Assembly (NCBI GenBank): GCA_916381525.1
Contig: CAKAEH010001174.1
Span: 1 to 64,000 of the forward strand
Source of the DNA: Cercopithifilaria johnstoni
Taxonomy: Eukaryota; Nematoda; Chromadorea; Rhabditida; Onchocercidae
Length of the DNA stretch: 64,000 nt
Direction: 5' to 3'
Below the pieces are notes generated by a model. That model searched no databases, had not been told where the DNA came from, and saw only the letters and a program-made list of their open reading frames with translations. Below, one piece after another: positions 28,353 to 40,479 of this stretch. Position 1 is the first letter of the stretch, and each line of letters opens with the position of its first letter. Both the position numbers and the translations under genes were made by a program.

Positions 28353-31300
28353 TGAAATTTTTCCAGTAATTTTTTGCACATTAGATATTAAGATAACTGC
28401 ATTTGCAATGAAAATAATAACTTTTATATCTTAAAAAACGAGAAAAATTAATAGACCGAAAAGAAATTGCATATTTACTGCACGATTTCCGGTATGGCGA
28501 ACTAACGGAAACGGAAGAGTAAAAGGTGGAGTAAACTTTCCGGATTATATAATATTATAGCAAAAAAAGCGACTAATTATATATTTGGTAAAAAATTCGA
28601 TTTCATAAAAAAGGTGACGATAACGATGGAATGAAAAATTTTGAAGTAAAATTTTAGAAACGAAATGAAAATCTGGAAGAGAGAGAAAAAGGTGATATGT
28701 TATAATTAAAAATTAATATTATAATTAAAAATTAAAATTGCAAATTTGAAAATGAATGTATGTAACGTAATATATTGCAATTATAAAATGATAAAATTGA
28801 CTGTCATCTCTATCTATAAGGGGTGAAAGTAATCAAAGAAAGAATTGTCACTATGAAAATGACAGATGATGATAATGATGGTGTTATATGTCCTCTGATC
28901 TTTGACCTTTGATAAAGTAGAAAAAAAATATGAAATATGAAAATGATGGAAAAAAGAAAGCATAAATTTTAATATAAATAAAAATAAAGCAGCATAAAAG
29001 CATTTGTCGATTTTTTTCATTCGAACTTTTCTTTTTTGCTTTCCATTTTTAACAAACTATTAAGTGTTTTTTTTCCCACTTAGTGACAGCCACTCAAAAT
29101 TAAGCCATCAAATTATTTATTAACACTTTGAAAAAAAAAATTGTTAATTTTTTATCAAAAGTTAATTTTAGTATTAATATATGATAAAAATGGGAAAAGA
29201 AAAATGATACGATTAAATTTTAAATATTTTTAAAATAATTAAATAATTTAATTAATTAAGATGAGAAATGATAAAAGGAAAATGCATTGAAATTGAAAAT
29301 TACGGCAAATGGCTTTCTTTATAAAGACTAAATAATCATTGAGATGAGAAGAAATCGATGAATGCGACAGCAAGCGAAAAATTATTTCTGAGAAAGATGA
29401 AAAGTATGTATAAATGGGAGGGAAAAGAAAAGATGGAGAAATAAGAGAAATGATTATGAAATTAATTTTGATAGGAGGGTGGAAGAGAGGAGATGAAAAA
29501 GCAAGAAAGTATAAGAAATTAATAGGAAAAAAGAAGGAATAGAAGGAGGAAGTAAAGGAAGAGAAAAGCGGAAGAGATGATATATGAAAATATTTATATA
29601 TAATTTAATGTCGGATTTCTATTTCATTAAACTGAATAATATTCCGTTCAGGAGAAGATTAATGTGTAAACTGTTAAATATTCAACATTTGTTATTATAT
29701 AAGCTACAATATTTATAAGAAAAATTTTCTATAAATGTAAAAAGCATTCTGTTGTTTTTATTATAAATTAATTCTTATCATTTTGAATAGTTATCAAATT
29801 ATCATATCAAATGAATTTTAATATTTATTATATATTTCATTTATCAAATGGATTTTGATAATAATTTATTTTACATTTAATATAATTCAATTAAAATGAT
29901 AATTTAACTTAAAATATATTTAGCAATTAATTTGTTTACAAAATATAACAATGTATATTGTTGTTGAATAATTAATTTAACATTAATTATAAAACATTTC
30001 GATTATTTTTTGTAAGTAAAATTTTAGAGAGATTTAATGCTAAATAAATGATTTAATATAGTTTTGAGAAAAAAGTTTGATGCTTACTTCTTTTTATTAT
30101 CTTTAGCTGTAAGCAAATTAATTATGATGGGTATGAATTTCTTTCATTCTAAAAGGAACGATACAGTAATTTCTATTAAACTTAGGCCCTCAATTGCCTG
30201 CTCAAAATTTATGAATTAAAAAATGGAGAAAAAATTGAAATTTACAAAATTTCCATATATATTTATACATATACCTGACCATGGTACTCTAACATTGATC
30301 TATGAACTATGAACTATGAACTATGACTGTATGTTCCTTTTTATTTTTATTTTTTCTAACATCTTCATTTAAAGATTTATAATCATTACCTGTGATTATT
30401 ATTATACAGGAGATAAAAAAATGTTTTATGAGATAGTTCATTAGAGGGTAATCAATATTTACAATAGCATTATCAAATCATTTACCTGTTGCAATCAATA
30501 ATATGCCAATCTTTGTAAACAATATATAGAATTGTTGTAATAATAACTAAAAATGATAATGTTAAAATGATGAAAGACTTATGGATTTCTGATATTATTT
30601 CTTTGTGACGTTCTATCTTTGATAGTTATTTATGACTTCAAAAAAAAGATATTTATAATTGTTTAAAATTTATAGTAATTTCAAAAAACAAAAGAAATAA
30701 ATTAAAATTATAGAATTAATCAATATTTGCTTTAATTCATTAAGTTAATATATAGCACAGAAATATTTTTCATAAAAGAAATGCTTCTTAGGTAATAAAT
30801 TACCTGTCGGAAACATTAATGCTAGGAAAGAAAATGATATGTTGTTAAGAGCTATCGAACTATTTTTCATTTATATATATTTGCATTATACTTTTATCAT
30901 TAGGTTTTTAATATTATCCATTGATTGGAATTTCTAAAGTGAAACAAAATCATTGTATCTTATCAACCAATAATTGCTCTTATCAGTAATTATTACTATT
31001 CATAGTTTAGAAAAGGCATCTTATCAACAATAACTGTTCTATATTGTGTCTTATCAGTAATAATTGTTCATAATTTAGAAAAATTGGTAATAATTTCGAA
31101 TGATTTGTTTATGCTTTATGATAATGTCAATATGTGTAAACATAATTCATATATCTGATAATGATAATATTGGTAACGTAAACAAATACTTACCAATATG
31201 TATTATTTGTTAGACTTAAATGGTATACGTTTATCAACGTGAAAACAGTGGAAGTAAGCAGTGATAGTTTTTGTTACATTTCCATAAATCTCGAAAGTTG

Positions 31301-32506
31301 TAGTAAATATGATAATTATTTTATAACAAAAACTGCAGTACTGGAATCGTCTCACATTTAGATAAGCTATCATCTACATAGATTATAACAATCACGTATT
31401 GCGCTATTGTATCAACAGCTACTCAGGTGAATGTTTACTGATTAATTGCTTTTCTGCTCTGTCATTGGTCACAGGTGCATTGAACTATTTCATTTAGATA
31501 TTCCACTTTCTCTTTAATCATAAATACACTCAAGTATCCGCTCTACATCTACCTTTCTTAATATTTATATCCTAAATTTTTAATTACAAAAATCATAAGC
31601 ATACAATTCCTACGAAGAAAATTACTCCAGCACCAATATGCTATCTTATTTAGAAAGTATTTGGAGTGGTCATTGTCCAATTTCTTGGCGTCAGTTGAGA
31701 CAACTGTTTTAAGAATTTATATCATTTCCTTATCTTTTCTCCCATATCTATCAGATTCATCCAATATGTTTGGATAGTGAGAAAATGGGCTGTCATAATT
31801 ATGCCAATCAAATTCGTTTTACTTTAGCATTCTTATCTTAAATGCAAGCTAAATTCTTATATCAAATTTATATCAAATATTAAACTAATATTAATTATTA
31901 GATGAAATATTGATCAACTGTCAGCATATTTTGCCTGGAATTAAATCGTTTAAATAAAAGAAATAGATTCCGCTGGAAGAAAAAATTTCACGGGTGTAGC
32001 ATATTTTATATTACAACTATATGATCGTTCAATCATGAAATTATGAATTCAAAAAAATATAATTCCTTCAAAAATTGCATAGAATTAAATGAGAATTTTT
32101 GTTTTAAATATTATTGAAAGAATCGAAATGAATTTACAGTGAAGGAAATAGGAAGCAAAGAAAAAGAGATTTTGAAAAAACCTAAAAATACATTGGATAG
32201 AAAGAAATAGATGAAAGCATTTATTAATTCTTACATCATTTTCAATCGTACAATAACCATAGTAGCATGATTACAGCTGATAACATAGTCGGTTATCAAT
32301 GAGAAATCTGATATTCAAAGATAATCGATAGATAATGCAAGATCCATTAAAATAGTAAATAATTTAAAGTTTTAACAGAAAGGAAAACCTTTTTAATTTT
32401 TGCAGAAATGGAGAAAAAGATGTAAAAGTTTAATCGGAAATAATGAAGAAAAAGTGAGCTTATAATTTAGAAAAATGGTAAGTGATAAGATATTTTATCT
32501 TACGGT

Positions 32507-32553
32507 AAAAACGGTAAATGATAAGATATTCTATCTTATCACTTACCGTTTTT
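32507..32553. repeat. 22-bp inverted repeat with 3-nt loop
   Basis: Left arm AAAAACGGTAAATGATAAGA plus TA (32507-32528), spacer TTC, right arm TATCTTATCACTTACCGTTT plus TT (32532-32553). The arms pair at 21 of 22 positions. A third, partial copy of the GGTAAGTGATAAGATATT word lies just upstream at 32477. Confidence 0.9.
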
Positions 32554-33796
32554 CTATCGTAACGAAAAATATTTGCTATGTTAAGCATATTTTCTTCTAC
32601 AACTTAATCCCAGTTTAGTCATTTCCCTTACAACAAATTTTATTGCCTTCTCTTCCCTTTCTTTCTCACTTCAGAGAAATCTTAGAGGACATAAAAGCAA
32701 ATGATGTGAAGTATCAAGCACTTTACACATTATTGTTTTCAACATTTACCAAATTTGAAATGACAATTTGAAAATTTCCATTCCTCCTACAAACCGTTTT
32801 GGATTGAATTTGACAATAGAAATAATAATGATGCGTCATCGTTTATTTGCCTACTTGTTTTATGAGTCATGAATGATGTGTTATTGTTCTATTTCATCTT
32901 CCAATTCACAATTCCCCTCTTTTATCTTCATCTAGAAAAAGTTCAGAAAACAAAATGTAACTTGAAATATTCTGAATTTTGAATGGATGACTGGTATAGT
33001 ATATAGTGTGCAGCAGTACTGAAAAGAAACAAAAAGAAAAATTAGTCTAATTTTTTTAAATATAAATTAAAATTTCAAATTAGAAAAGATCACTGTAAGA
33101 AAACAAAACGGTGAAAGCTTTTCCTTCCTAGTAGAAAAAGAGGTAATTTTTACCTTTTATTTCATTCCCTCTTTAGACATCTTTTTGTTGTCAAGTTATC
33201 TATCAATCGGTTAATTCATAATAATCAAATTTACTGATAAAAATGACCTAAAATAAGGAAATGTAATTTCAGGCTTATTAAACTTAAATAAAAAATGATT
33301 AGAGTAATAATTTTGCATAAATGTTAAACGAAATATTGCAAATCTTTCTTTTTATATTTAAAAGAAAAGAAGTTATTCATAAAATTTAATTCACGTAATT
33401 ATCAAAATTTTTAAATTAAATAAAAATTCAATTCATAAAGTTAAATTCATATAACTATGGATGTTTTAAAATTAAATGAGTAAAAGAATAGAGAGTGTTA
33501 ATTGATTTAAATTAATGGTTTAATTAAAAAAACCAAAACTTTTTCAATAGTTCACATCAATATGTGCAATCTTACAACGATTAGTCATTTTCAATATGTG
33601 TAATCTTACAAAGATTAGTCATCATTTGATATATCGAATTGTTATCATTTAGTTAAATTCAATATTTAAACAACCAAAACGAGAATTAGAAGATATTATG
33701 GTATCATTGTTAGAGAGGAAAAATAAAAGTAAAAATTTGGAATTATTGTCAAAAAGAAATTATTCTTTCTCATCGAATAATATTAGCATTAATCTG

Positions 33797-33797
33797 C

Positions 33798-33870
<73 letters not shown>
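33797..33870. repeat. (AAT)n microsatellite, ~24 copies
   Basis: A nearly pure AAT run; it produces an artefactual poly-isoleucine open frame. Confidence 0.95.
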
Positions 33871-34391
33871 TACAAGCATACGAATATTATCCTTAAGAAA
33901 AATCATTTCTTTTTAAAATAGAAAATGAACGAAAGAAAAAGATACATAATGATGGAAATAATTCAGTTAATAAAACATAATTCAACTGTCATCAACTTAT
34001 CATTTAATAAAGTGCAATTAACTTTTTCATTTATTTTAAATTGTAATTTAAACATTGATCTAATTTTTTTACTTCCAATAACGTTGAATTACAGTAATTC
34101 ATTTTATCACAAGATAAATGAAGTATTTAGTTTGATAAGAAAAAAGAAAAATTTTTAAAGCTTAAATTTATTTAATGAATGTTTAGAGATATGATAATAA
34201 TGCATTATTTCAAATGTCATTATAATATCATTTATCAATAGATGAAATAAACAAATTTAAGCATATTCAAGTATCGGGAAATTTTCCTTTCTAATTTTAT
34301 TCAATCACTTTTAAGCTTAATTGGAGTTATTTCATTCATTTAATACTTAGCATTTATGTAATATACATATGTATATATATATTAAAAGAAT

Positions 34392-34748
34392 TAACAGAAT
34401 TCAAATGATAATTATGATAATTATATATGTATGAATATATATATATATGAAATAAAAATAAATTATGTTAAATGATGCAAATTCGTGTTTTATCACTTCG
34501 ATATAATTATTATCACATTAACAAAAAGAAAATGAGATAATATAATGAAGAAGATATTTAGGAGTGATAAGATTTTAGTTGGAAATTAGGACAATATTAG
34601 AAATTGTTAAATAAAACTTGCTTGAAAATAGCATTAATTATAATATATAAAAAGGTATAATCGATTATAATATATAAAAAGGTATAGCATATGGAAAAAA
34701 AAAGCTAAAATAATTAACAGAATTCAAATGATAATTATGATAATTATC
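34392..34748. repeat. Dispersed direct repeat pair, ~36 bp
   Basis: The string ATTAACAGAATTCAAATGAT followed by AATTATGATAATTAT occurs at about 34392 and again at about 34714. Between them, a TTATAATATATAAAAAGGTATA word is tandemly duplicated near 34640-34685. Confidence 0.8.
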
Positions 34749-35037
34749 AAAGGTAAAAAAAAGGAGAGGAATTAGAAGAAGAAGAAGCTAAACTATGATA
34801 GCATATGTCAAAGAAATAATCGAAGAATCAGTGCTTGCTAATTTTAGCTAAGATTTAATTTAATTTACATTTGCATTTAATTTAATTTATAATTGCCATC
34901 TGATCAAAATTCCGATGATACTAAATGACAAGAAATAAAATGTGCCGATAATTGCATTTTGATTTAATCAAAAAAAAAAGAAACAATTTCAAACAAATAA
35001 TTTTTTAATTTAATTTAAATTTTTCACACAAAAATAA

Positions 35038-35057
35038 TCGATCGATCGATCGATCGA
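35038..35057. repeat. (ATCG)n microsatellite
   Basis: Five ATCG tetranucleotides, self-complementary. Confidence 0.9.
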
Positions 35058-35483
35058 CTAATTCTTTCATGCTGAAAATAAAATAGTGAAGAATAATTAG
35101 CAAGAATTGTTAAATAATTAAAATGTAAAAAAAAATTATTTAATAAATAAAGCTTATTTCATTGAAAAGTTTTGATACAAAAAATTCTCTTTTTCTTTTA
35201 TGCTTTCTAATAAAGTGCTATTTTTCTTTTATAATAAATAAAATGTAAGTGTCGTTTGAAAAGAGTTGTTAGCTTGTCGAATTGTTGTTAAATATTCAAT
35301 TTGAAAAGTTTGTAAATAATGATGGTAAGCTGTAGGAAGTATTTTGTGAAAGGCTTATACTTCGTAATAGATTATAATATCTTATCCGAATTAGCCAAAT
35401 TTTTCAGATTTCTGAATCGATCGTTCGAAAAAATAATCGTTGTTTAATTTTGGATTGCTTATGAAATTAAATTTCTCATGTTC

Positions 35484-35564
35484 TAACGGTCACTTATGAA
35501 ATATGTCTTCTTTAATAGGTATGATTACTTCTAATCGACTGACATATTTCATAAGTGATCGTTA
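35484..35564. repeat. 24-nt inverted repeat with 33-nt loop (hairpin)
   Basis: Left arm 35484-35507 (TAACGGTCACTTATGAAATA then TGTC) and right arm 35541-35564 (GACATATTTCATAAGTGATC then GTTA) pair at about 23 of 24 positions. The 81-nt foldback is of pre-microRNA-like size; a small foldback element is the alternative. Confidence 0.85.
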
Positions 35565-35753
35565 ATCCTGTATCATCTATGAATTAAATGAAATAAGTTG
35601 AAGGTTAGCCTGAGAAGTCAATTTTTAAGGTGGCGAATTTGTTTTTAAAATTTAAAGAAATCGATATTGGAGAAAAAGTATCACATGAGGCTTGCATGTT
35701 TCAATCTGCCATGAAATAATGTTTGAAACATGAAAGTAATTGCAAAAAATATG

Positions 35754-35865
35754 CTTAGATTAGTTTTATAAAAGAGTTAGCTTAAAGAAGTTTAAAAAAA
35801 ACTAATACATAAATATGTCTAGATTAGTTTGTGAAAGAATTAGCTTAAAGAAGTCGTCTTTCGGA
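35754..35865. repeat. ~64-bp imperfect tandem duplication
   Basis: The copies share TTAGATTAGTTTTATAAAAG / CTAGATTAGTTTGTGAAAGA followed by TTAGCTTAAAGAAGT. Confidence 0.75.
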
Positions 35866-36249
35866 CTTATTTGAAGTATGATCTAAGCAAAGACCTACCT
35901 AATTTAAAAATGATTAGAACTGGAAATGAGACAAGAAATGAGGAGGAAAATTAGTGATTCAGAATTCTTCAATGATAACTCATATCTGTTCACTTCACCG
36001 GATTGACTCTTCTCCATCCTCTTCTTAACAAACTTATCCGGAAAAATTCATCAATTTAAAAAAAGAAATCTCTTAGTTATTTCACTTAAATGATGACAGT
36101 TATATAAGATTGATATCATTTACACACTAAACAGCCCAATTTATCATTTACATATCATTTACATACTAAACTTAAAGATTATCAAGAAAAGAAAATGGCA
36201 TACTTAATAAGTAAAAGAGAACTTTAACCTTTTCAACTTTTTTTCATTG

Positions 36250-36701
36250 CTAATGCACAAACCACAATCCTTCTCCACTATCACTACATAATACAAATTT
36301 ATTCTTACTTATTGGAATTGTATAATTTTTGGAAACTAAATTACTGATTAATGATGGCTCCAAATGCAGCTTCTTAGGCTTAGGCATACTGCAAAGATAG
36401 AAATTCATGCCTCATCCCAGTTTAGAACCAAAAAGTGTCGTAACCGGTATTAGTGTTGTTATGTTACATTCCTTTCCCATCTGCATGGCATGTTTATATT
36501 TAGTTAGTTATTCTAAATGGTAAGTTTTCTCAAAATATACCATTCAGTTGCACACTCTATCTTCTCTACTTGCTTTCGTGCACTACTCATATCTTCTCCA
36601 TTTACATTCCATGACCACTTCGCTTGACTTGTTGCCTGACCCCATATTCCTTCTAACCTTTCACATTTCACTCCAACATTCATTAGGTTTCTACGAGTCA
36701 T
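36250..36701 (-). CDS. Small two-exon gene, protein of unknown function, divergent from lin-52
   Basis: Exon 1 is 36701-36541 (MTRRNLMNVGVKCERLEGIW through VEKIECATE). The donor is GTATAT, with one codon split in phase 2. Exon 2 is 36388-36250, entered through the acceptor ATCTTTGCAG and continuing MPKPKKLHLEPSL, ISNLVSKNYTIPIS and KFVLCSDSGEGLWFVH to a TAG. The two reading frames join exactly in phase to give 99 residues without stops. Composition is clearly less A/T-biased than the surroundings and includes several Trp and Cys codons, which argues for real coding sequence. No signal peptide or membrane segment is present; the C-terminal half looks globular, with a hydrophobic strand ending in WFVH. 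I do not recognise the family. It lies head to head with lin-52, 458 bases between start codons, so the two may share a promoter. Further 5' exons are possible. Confidence 0.6.
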
Positions 36702-37159
36702 AATTCCACGTAAAAAGTTCTATGCTCTCAATTTCAAATTTGTAAATTCAGGGCCGAGCTGTAAAAACTAACTCGTACATAAGACAATTTGCATTGAATA
36801 AAGATTTGGTGCTGAGAATCGTCCGAGGGGTCACGTGTGGTTTGACGTGTTACTACTGATTATTGTTAGGTATGGGTTGATGATTTTTTATGTGAAATTT
36901 AAAGGAATTCTTATTGGATATTGTTTCATTTTAAAATCCTTTTGTTTAATTTCCATTCCAAAAAAAACATAAAATTAGAGACAGATGAAGACTTATCATT
37001 TTTGCAAATGATAAAGCAAGAATTCATGAGTTAGATATTCTGAATGTATTCTTAAAGATATATATGTATGCATAATGGTAGCTTGTTTGTTAGTACTTGT
37101 CGATCAGCTAGCATCGCTCTGAGGTAAATACTAAATTTTTCTTTTCTTTTTCTCAGAAA
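36702..37159. promoter_or_regulatory. Shared intergenic promoter region between the small gene and lin-52
   Basis: This 458-base stretch separates two divergent start codons. It is less A/T-rich than the neighbourhood around 36750-36870 and contains a CACGTG E-box-type hexamer near 36833. Bidirectional promoter function is inferred from geometry only. Confidence 0.35.
37147..37156 (+). other. Candidate trans-splice acceptor of lin-52
   Basis: TTTTTCTCAG ends three bases before the lin-52 ATG. It is a strong nematode 3' splice site with no upstream coding exon visible, so spliced-leader addition is the simplest reading. Confidence 0.5.
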
Positions 37160-38262
37160 ATGGACGATAATCAGGCGGTTGAGAAGCCGAAAAATACAAA
37201 TCTTGTTTGCAATGAAAATATCGCCCATCGGAAATCACCTGAACTTTTTCCAGAAAATGTACCTGGCGCTTGGGATATGAATAGAACATTAACTGTAAGA
37301 TTTATGGTTATACTTTGTCAGTTAGTCATCAACTTGACTTCAGTAATTCGATGTTTCTAACAGTTCAGGAATATGGGTGGAATTAATATTTTGCACGTTG
37401 AAGTGTTTGATACCGAAAATAAATTTTATCGGCTATTCGAGTATTTCATGTTGATAACTGACGAAGTACATCCATAATCTAATTACGCAGCTTGTTTCAT
37501 TATCATTTTTTTTCCAAACTTTTCAGTGAGTGTTATATTGTGTATCTTAAAATAATATTGATTATGACTTTCCTTGACCTTTATGTAACTTTTCGGCAAA
37601 CTTTTATCACCGTATTTTAAGTTATGTTTAAGTTTTCACGAAGTAATTATTGCAATTTATTTGGTATCCATTTATCACGTTTATGTATGCTGTGCAGAGT
37701 GCTGTTGGATTACACTGTTCTTTTTAGGCGGCTGCTGGTGATTTTAGGTCAAGCCGTTTTCGAACCGAATTAGATACACAAGATGTACGTCTTGTTAACG
37801 GTAAGCATGCCACAAAAATATTTGTTCAAAGTGACATTAGAAATGTAGCTTAACTTAAATATTAAGTTAGTTTTATGAGTCCTGTATTAGTTTCAAAAAA
37901 TCGGTTCATTTGCGAATTTTAAGATTGACATCACCTTGTTCGTTTAGAGCTTGGGCAGTTTAGTGCCGATCAGTTAATGGAATATGTAAGGAATTTGCAG
38001 AATTCCGCTTATACATTAGGAATCGAAGAAGGTTGTTTCGTTTCTAGCTTATTCTACTGTTTCATTAATTTATTAACTCTCAACTTTTACAATGTGTGTT
38101 AACATATGTCTTCCTTATGTAATCCTTTTCGAGCCCTGGAATTAGTATTTGAAACTTTTAAAAAGCTTAAAATTCTTATAAATAAGAGTTTCAGCGAAGC
38201 AGTTTTCAAAGGGAAAGTTTTTGCGAATATTTGAGAAACGATCAGAAGGGTTGCAAAGATGA
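37160..38262 (+). CDS. lin-52: LIN-52 homologue, MuvB/DREAM complex subunit
   Basis: Four exons, 37160-37294, 37728-37800, 37948-38031 and 38195-38262, all in phase, give 119 residues, close to vertebrate LIN52 (about 116). Recognisable family blocks are SPELFPENVPG near residue 26 (vertebrate SPDLWPEQLPG), then VRLVNELGQFSADQLMEYVR, LQNSAYTLGIEE and SKGKFLRIFEK (family RGKFLNILEK). LIN52 binds LIN9 within MuvB and bridges it to pocket proteins to form DREAM, which represses cell-cycle and germline genes. Upstream of the SP site lies LVCNE (residues 15-19), a canonical LxCxE pocket-protein docking motif; vertebrate LIN52 has the weaker LxSxExL. The Ser26-Pro27 site corresponds to the vertebrate DYRK1A-phosphorylated Ser28. 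The start follows TTTTTCTCAG by three bases, consistent with trans-splicing. Confidence 0.93.
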
Positions 38263-38983
38263 TTTATGATGAAATAAATGATGAATGCTCACTTTCTGCT
38301 GTCATGTGATCATGAAATGCACATATTTATTATTAGATAACATTTCAAAATATTGATTCAGCTTAAGACTATGGATTAACATCAGAAATATTTGCACAAA
38401 ACCATTTAATTGAAAGAAATATGACAGATGGCTAAATTATAAAACAATCTTATGTTTTAAAGCGTGTATAAATGCTGACGCTCATTATTCGTTCTTTAAT
38501 TTAAGCACTATGGCATTGTACATTAAATAGTAATTTTTCAATCAATGATATATTACATTTACATGCAAGTCTATAAGATTTGTTTTATATGAAAACACTG
38601 CGATAAAATGATCCCATTTGTTGTACACGATATGTTACTACAGTCTAATTTAGCATGGATATTATGTTCAGGTATTCATTATTGAGGATTTAATTTTTGA
38701 ATTTTCTAAGATTTATAGTACAGAGGGTTTTATATCCGGTAATTATAAGAACATGCAAAATAAAAATAATCAGTAAGCTTTTTTAGTATTCTGCAGAGAA
38801 TAACTTCAATTAATGATTTTTTAAAATTAATGGTGAGCTTTTTTTAATTTAATTTTTCTTCCTGTAGCTTAAAAAAGTAGCAATTCAGGAAAGGATTAAA
38901 GTGAAAGTAAAGAAGAAGAAAAGAAATGCTTTGCATATCATTTAGTTCATTCTCTTTGATAACTCTAATCTGTTAAAAAAGGG
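38263..38983. other. 3' flank of lin-52
   Basis: An AATAAA at 38273-38278 lies 11 bases after the lin-52 stop and could serve as its polyadenylation signal. A lysine-rich open segment after the acceptor-like TTCCTGTAG near 38870 ends at a stop within about 80 bases. Nothing else is seen. Confidence 0.5.
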
Positions 38984-39481
38984 ATGCAAGTGATTGGACG
39001 ATCACGTCAACAGATAAATTTTTACTCTTTTGAGTATCAAGCAGTAAGAAATATTATCAACCAATCCTTCAAAAAGTGTTGGTATTTAAATTAGTATGGT
39101 TTGTTATTATCTGTTATTGAAAATGATCTAATATATCATCATTTAATTAAAGGCATTCACTGTGCTATTAACTTTCGGGGGGCGAAATTTATATCCGGTT
39201 CGTGATGATTTAATACGGAGAAAAGTAGATAAGCCAATAAAGGGTGGTGTTTTCGTGAGATATTTTCGGGTAAATTATTATGATATAGTACACGTGGAAC
39301 ATTTACTGATAACTACACTTTAGAAGAATCATCATACACTGCAGATAAAATAATGCAAATTGTACGGCTAAAATCATTGCTATCACTGGATGCGTTTGCT
39401 GAATATCATAACGATGACACTATTTTGATAAATACGGAAACGGTTTTACAAGGCATACAATTGATTATGTTGGATGATTAG
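38984..39481 (+). CDS. Candidate small three-exon gene, unknown function
   Basis: A possible exon at 38984-39043 (MQVIGRSRQQINFYSFEYQA, donor GTAAGA) joins in phase with 39153 onward (AFTVLLTFGGRNLYPVRDD, LIRRKVDKPIK). A third stretch at 39324-39481 (ESSYTADKIMQIVRLK, LLSLDAFAEYHNDDTILIN) ends at a TAG. The second and third parts join in phase only if a GT near 39244 or 39247 is the donor; the stronger-looking GTGAGA and GTAAAT sites do not keep frame. The product would be about 100 residues, soluble, without a recognised domain. The protein-like composition over three consecutive segments is the main support. Lack of a clear second donor and of a family match keeps confidence low. It could be a pseudogene, or part of a longer gene starting between it and lin-52. 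Confidence 0.35.
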
Positions 39482-40233
39482 CTTCTTCAATTTCTTGAAG
39501 TTTTCTAATAAATTAATGAATGATGTTTGTAATTGAATAATGTTTGATTACCGGAAGAAAAATTTACATCGCTCATAAGTAATACTAAATTATTTTTAAT
39601 TCAATATGATTAACTTTTGTATTGAAATATAAAAGAGATATTTATTCAAATATGAAAATGAACAAATACGATGATGTTAACGATCGTCGTATGTGATAGA
39701 AAATCTTTTAAAAAAAGAATACATGATGTGATTGCATATGATAAAACCGATAAATAACAAACGGATGGAAATATGGATGAAAAACTGAAATGAATACTGA
39801 ATTTTCTTTTCAGCCGATATACAAATAAATCGATATTATAGTAACAGTTGATCATTTCCTCCGAATTTTGTTTTAATATTTTTCGCGATAGTCAGAGTCA
39901 ATAAGTTGATCAATTTTTGTTTTTGTTTATATGTGTTAAATAACTTTTGAAAATTTCTTTCATAAAGTTTACTAAAACTTTAACAAATGCTAAAGAGAAG
40001 TTCGATAGTGTAAACTTTTAAAAGAATTATTTCAAATTTAACAAAATTATCCGAATAGTTGACAAATTATTAATACGTCATTAAAATTTCAAATGATAGC
40101 TGAATTAATTTTTGAACAATGATAGCATTGTTTATGAAACATACGTGGTAGAGAAAACAGATGATTCCAAATTACAAATTTATGATAATTGAAATGTGAT
40201 AAGATTTGAAGTAAAAAAAAAAAACGAGAGATA
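39482..40233. other. Intergenic, convergent with the BTB gene
   Basis: A/T-rich sequence between the 3' ends of the candidate gene at 38984 and the BTB gene. I see no gene; a minus-strand open frame at 39855-39646 has no supporting signal. Confidence 0.5.
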
Positions 40234-40448
40234 TCAGTGATGACTTGCAAGTGGTAGAAAATAAGATTGTAAGCCTTTCAAATGTGAAGCTAATAGAGGA
40301 ATCTGACAATGACAGTCAGCTGTTTGATCATTTAATGTTACTAAACCATGTTCACATTGATAGCATGCTTGAACATCTTTATGATCTTTATCGCTAAAAT
40401 TACAATCATATTCTCGTAAACATCGTTCACAACCAAGCATTTTCCTGA

Positions 40449-40479
<31 letters not shown>

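Larger units (their letters stand above)
18676..36249. other. 17.6-kb gene-poor region
   Basis: No exon with clear coding character and splice sites was found. The region contains (GA)/(TC) runs near 20847-20872, 21144-21166, 22051-22079, 23009-23034, 23950-23989 (TC followed by TACC) and 27737-27768, degenerate AAT/AATAGT stretches at about 22550-22700 and 26370-26560, a TATAATTAA-rich block at 23360-23480, and the repeats listed separately. The stretch 20098-20340 is locally less A/T-rich, as are parts of 31340-31560. Confidence 0.55.

Noticed and set aside
33698..33916. Open frame with a long poly-isoleucine run
   Set aside because: It is the (AAT)n microsatellite read in frame.
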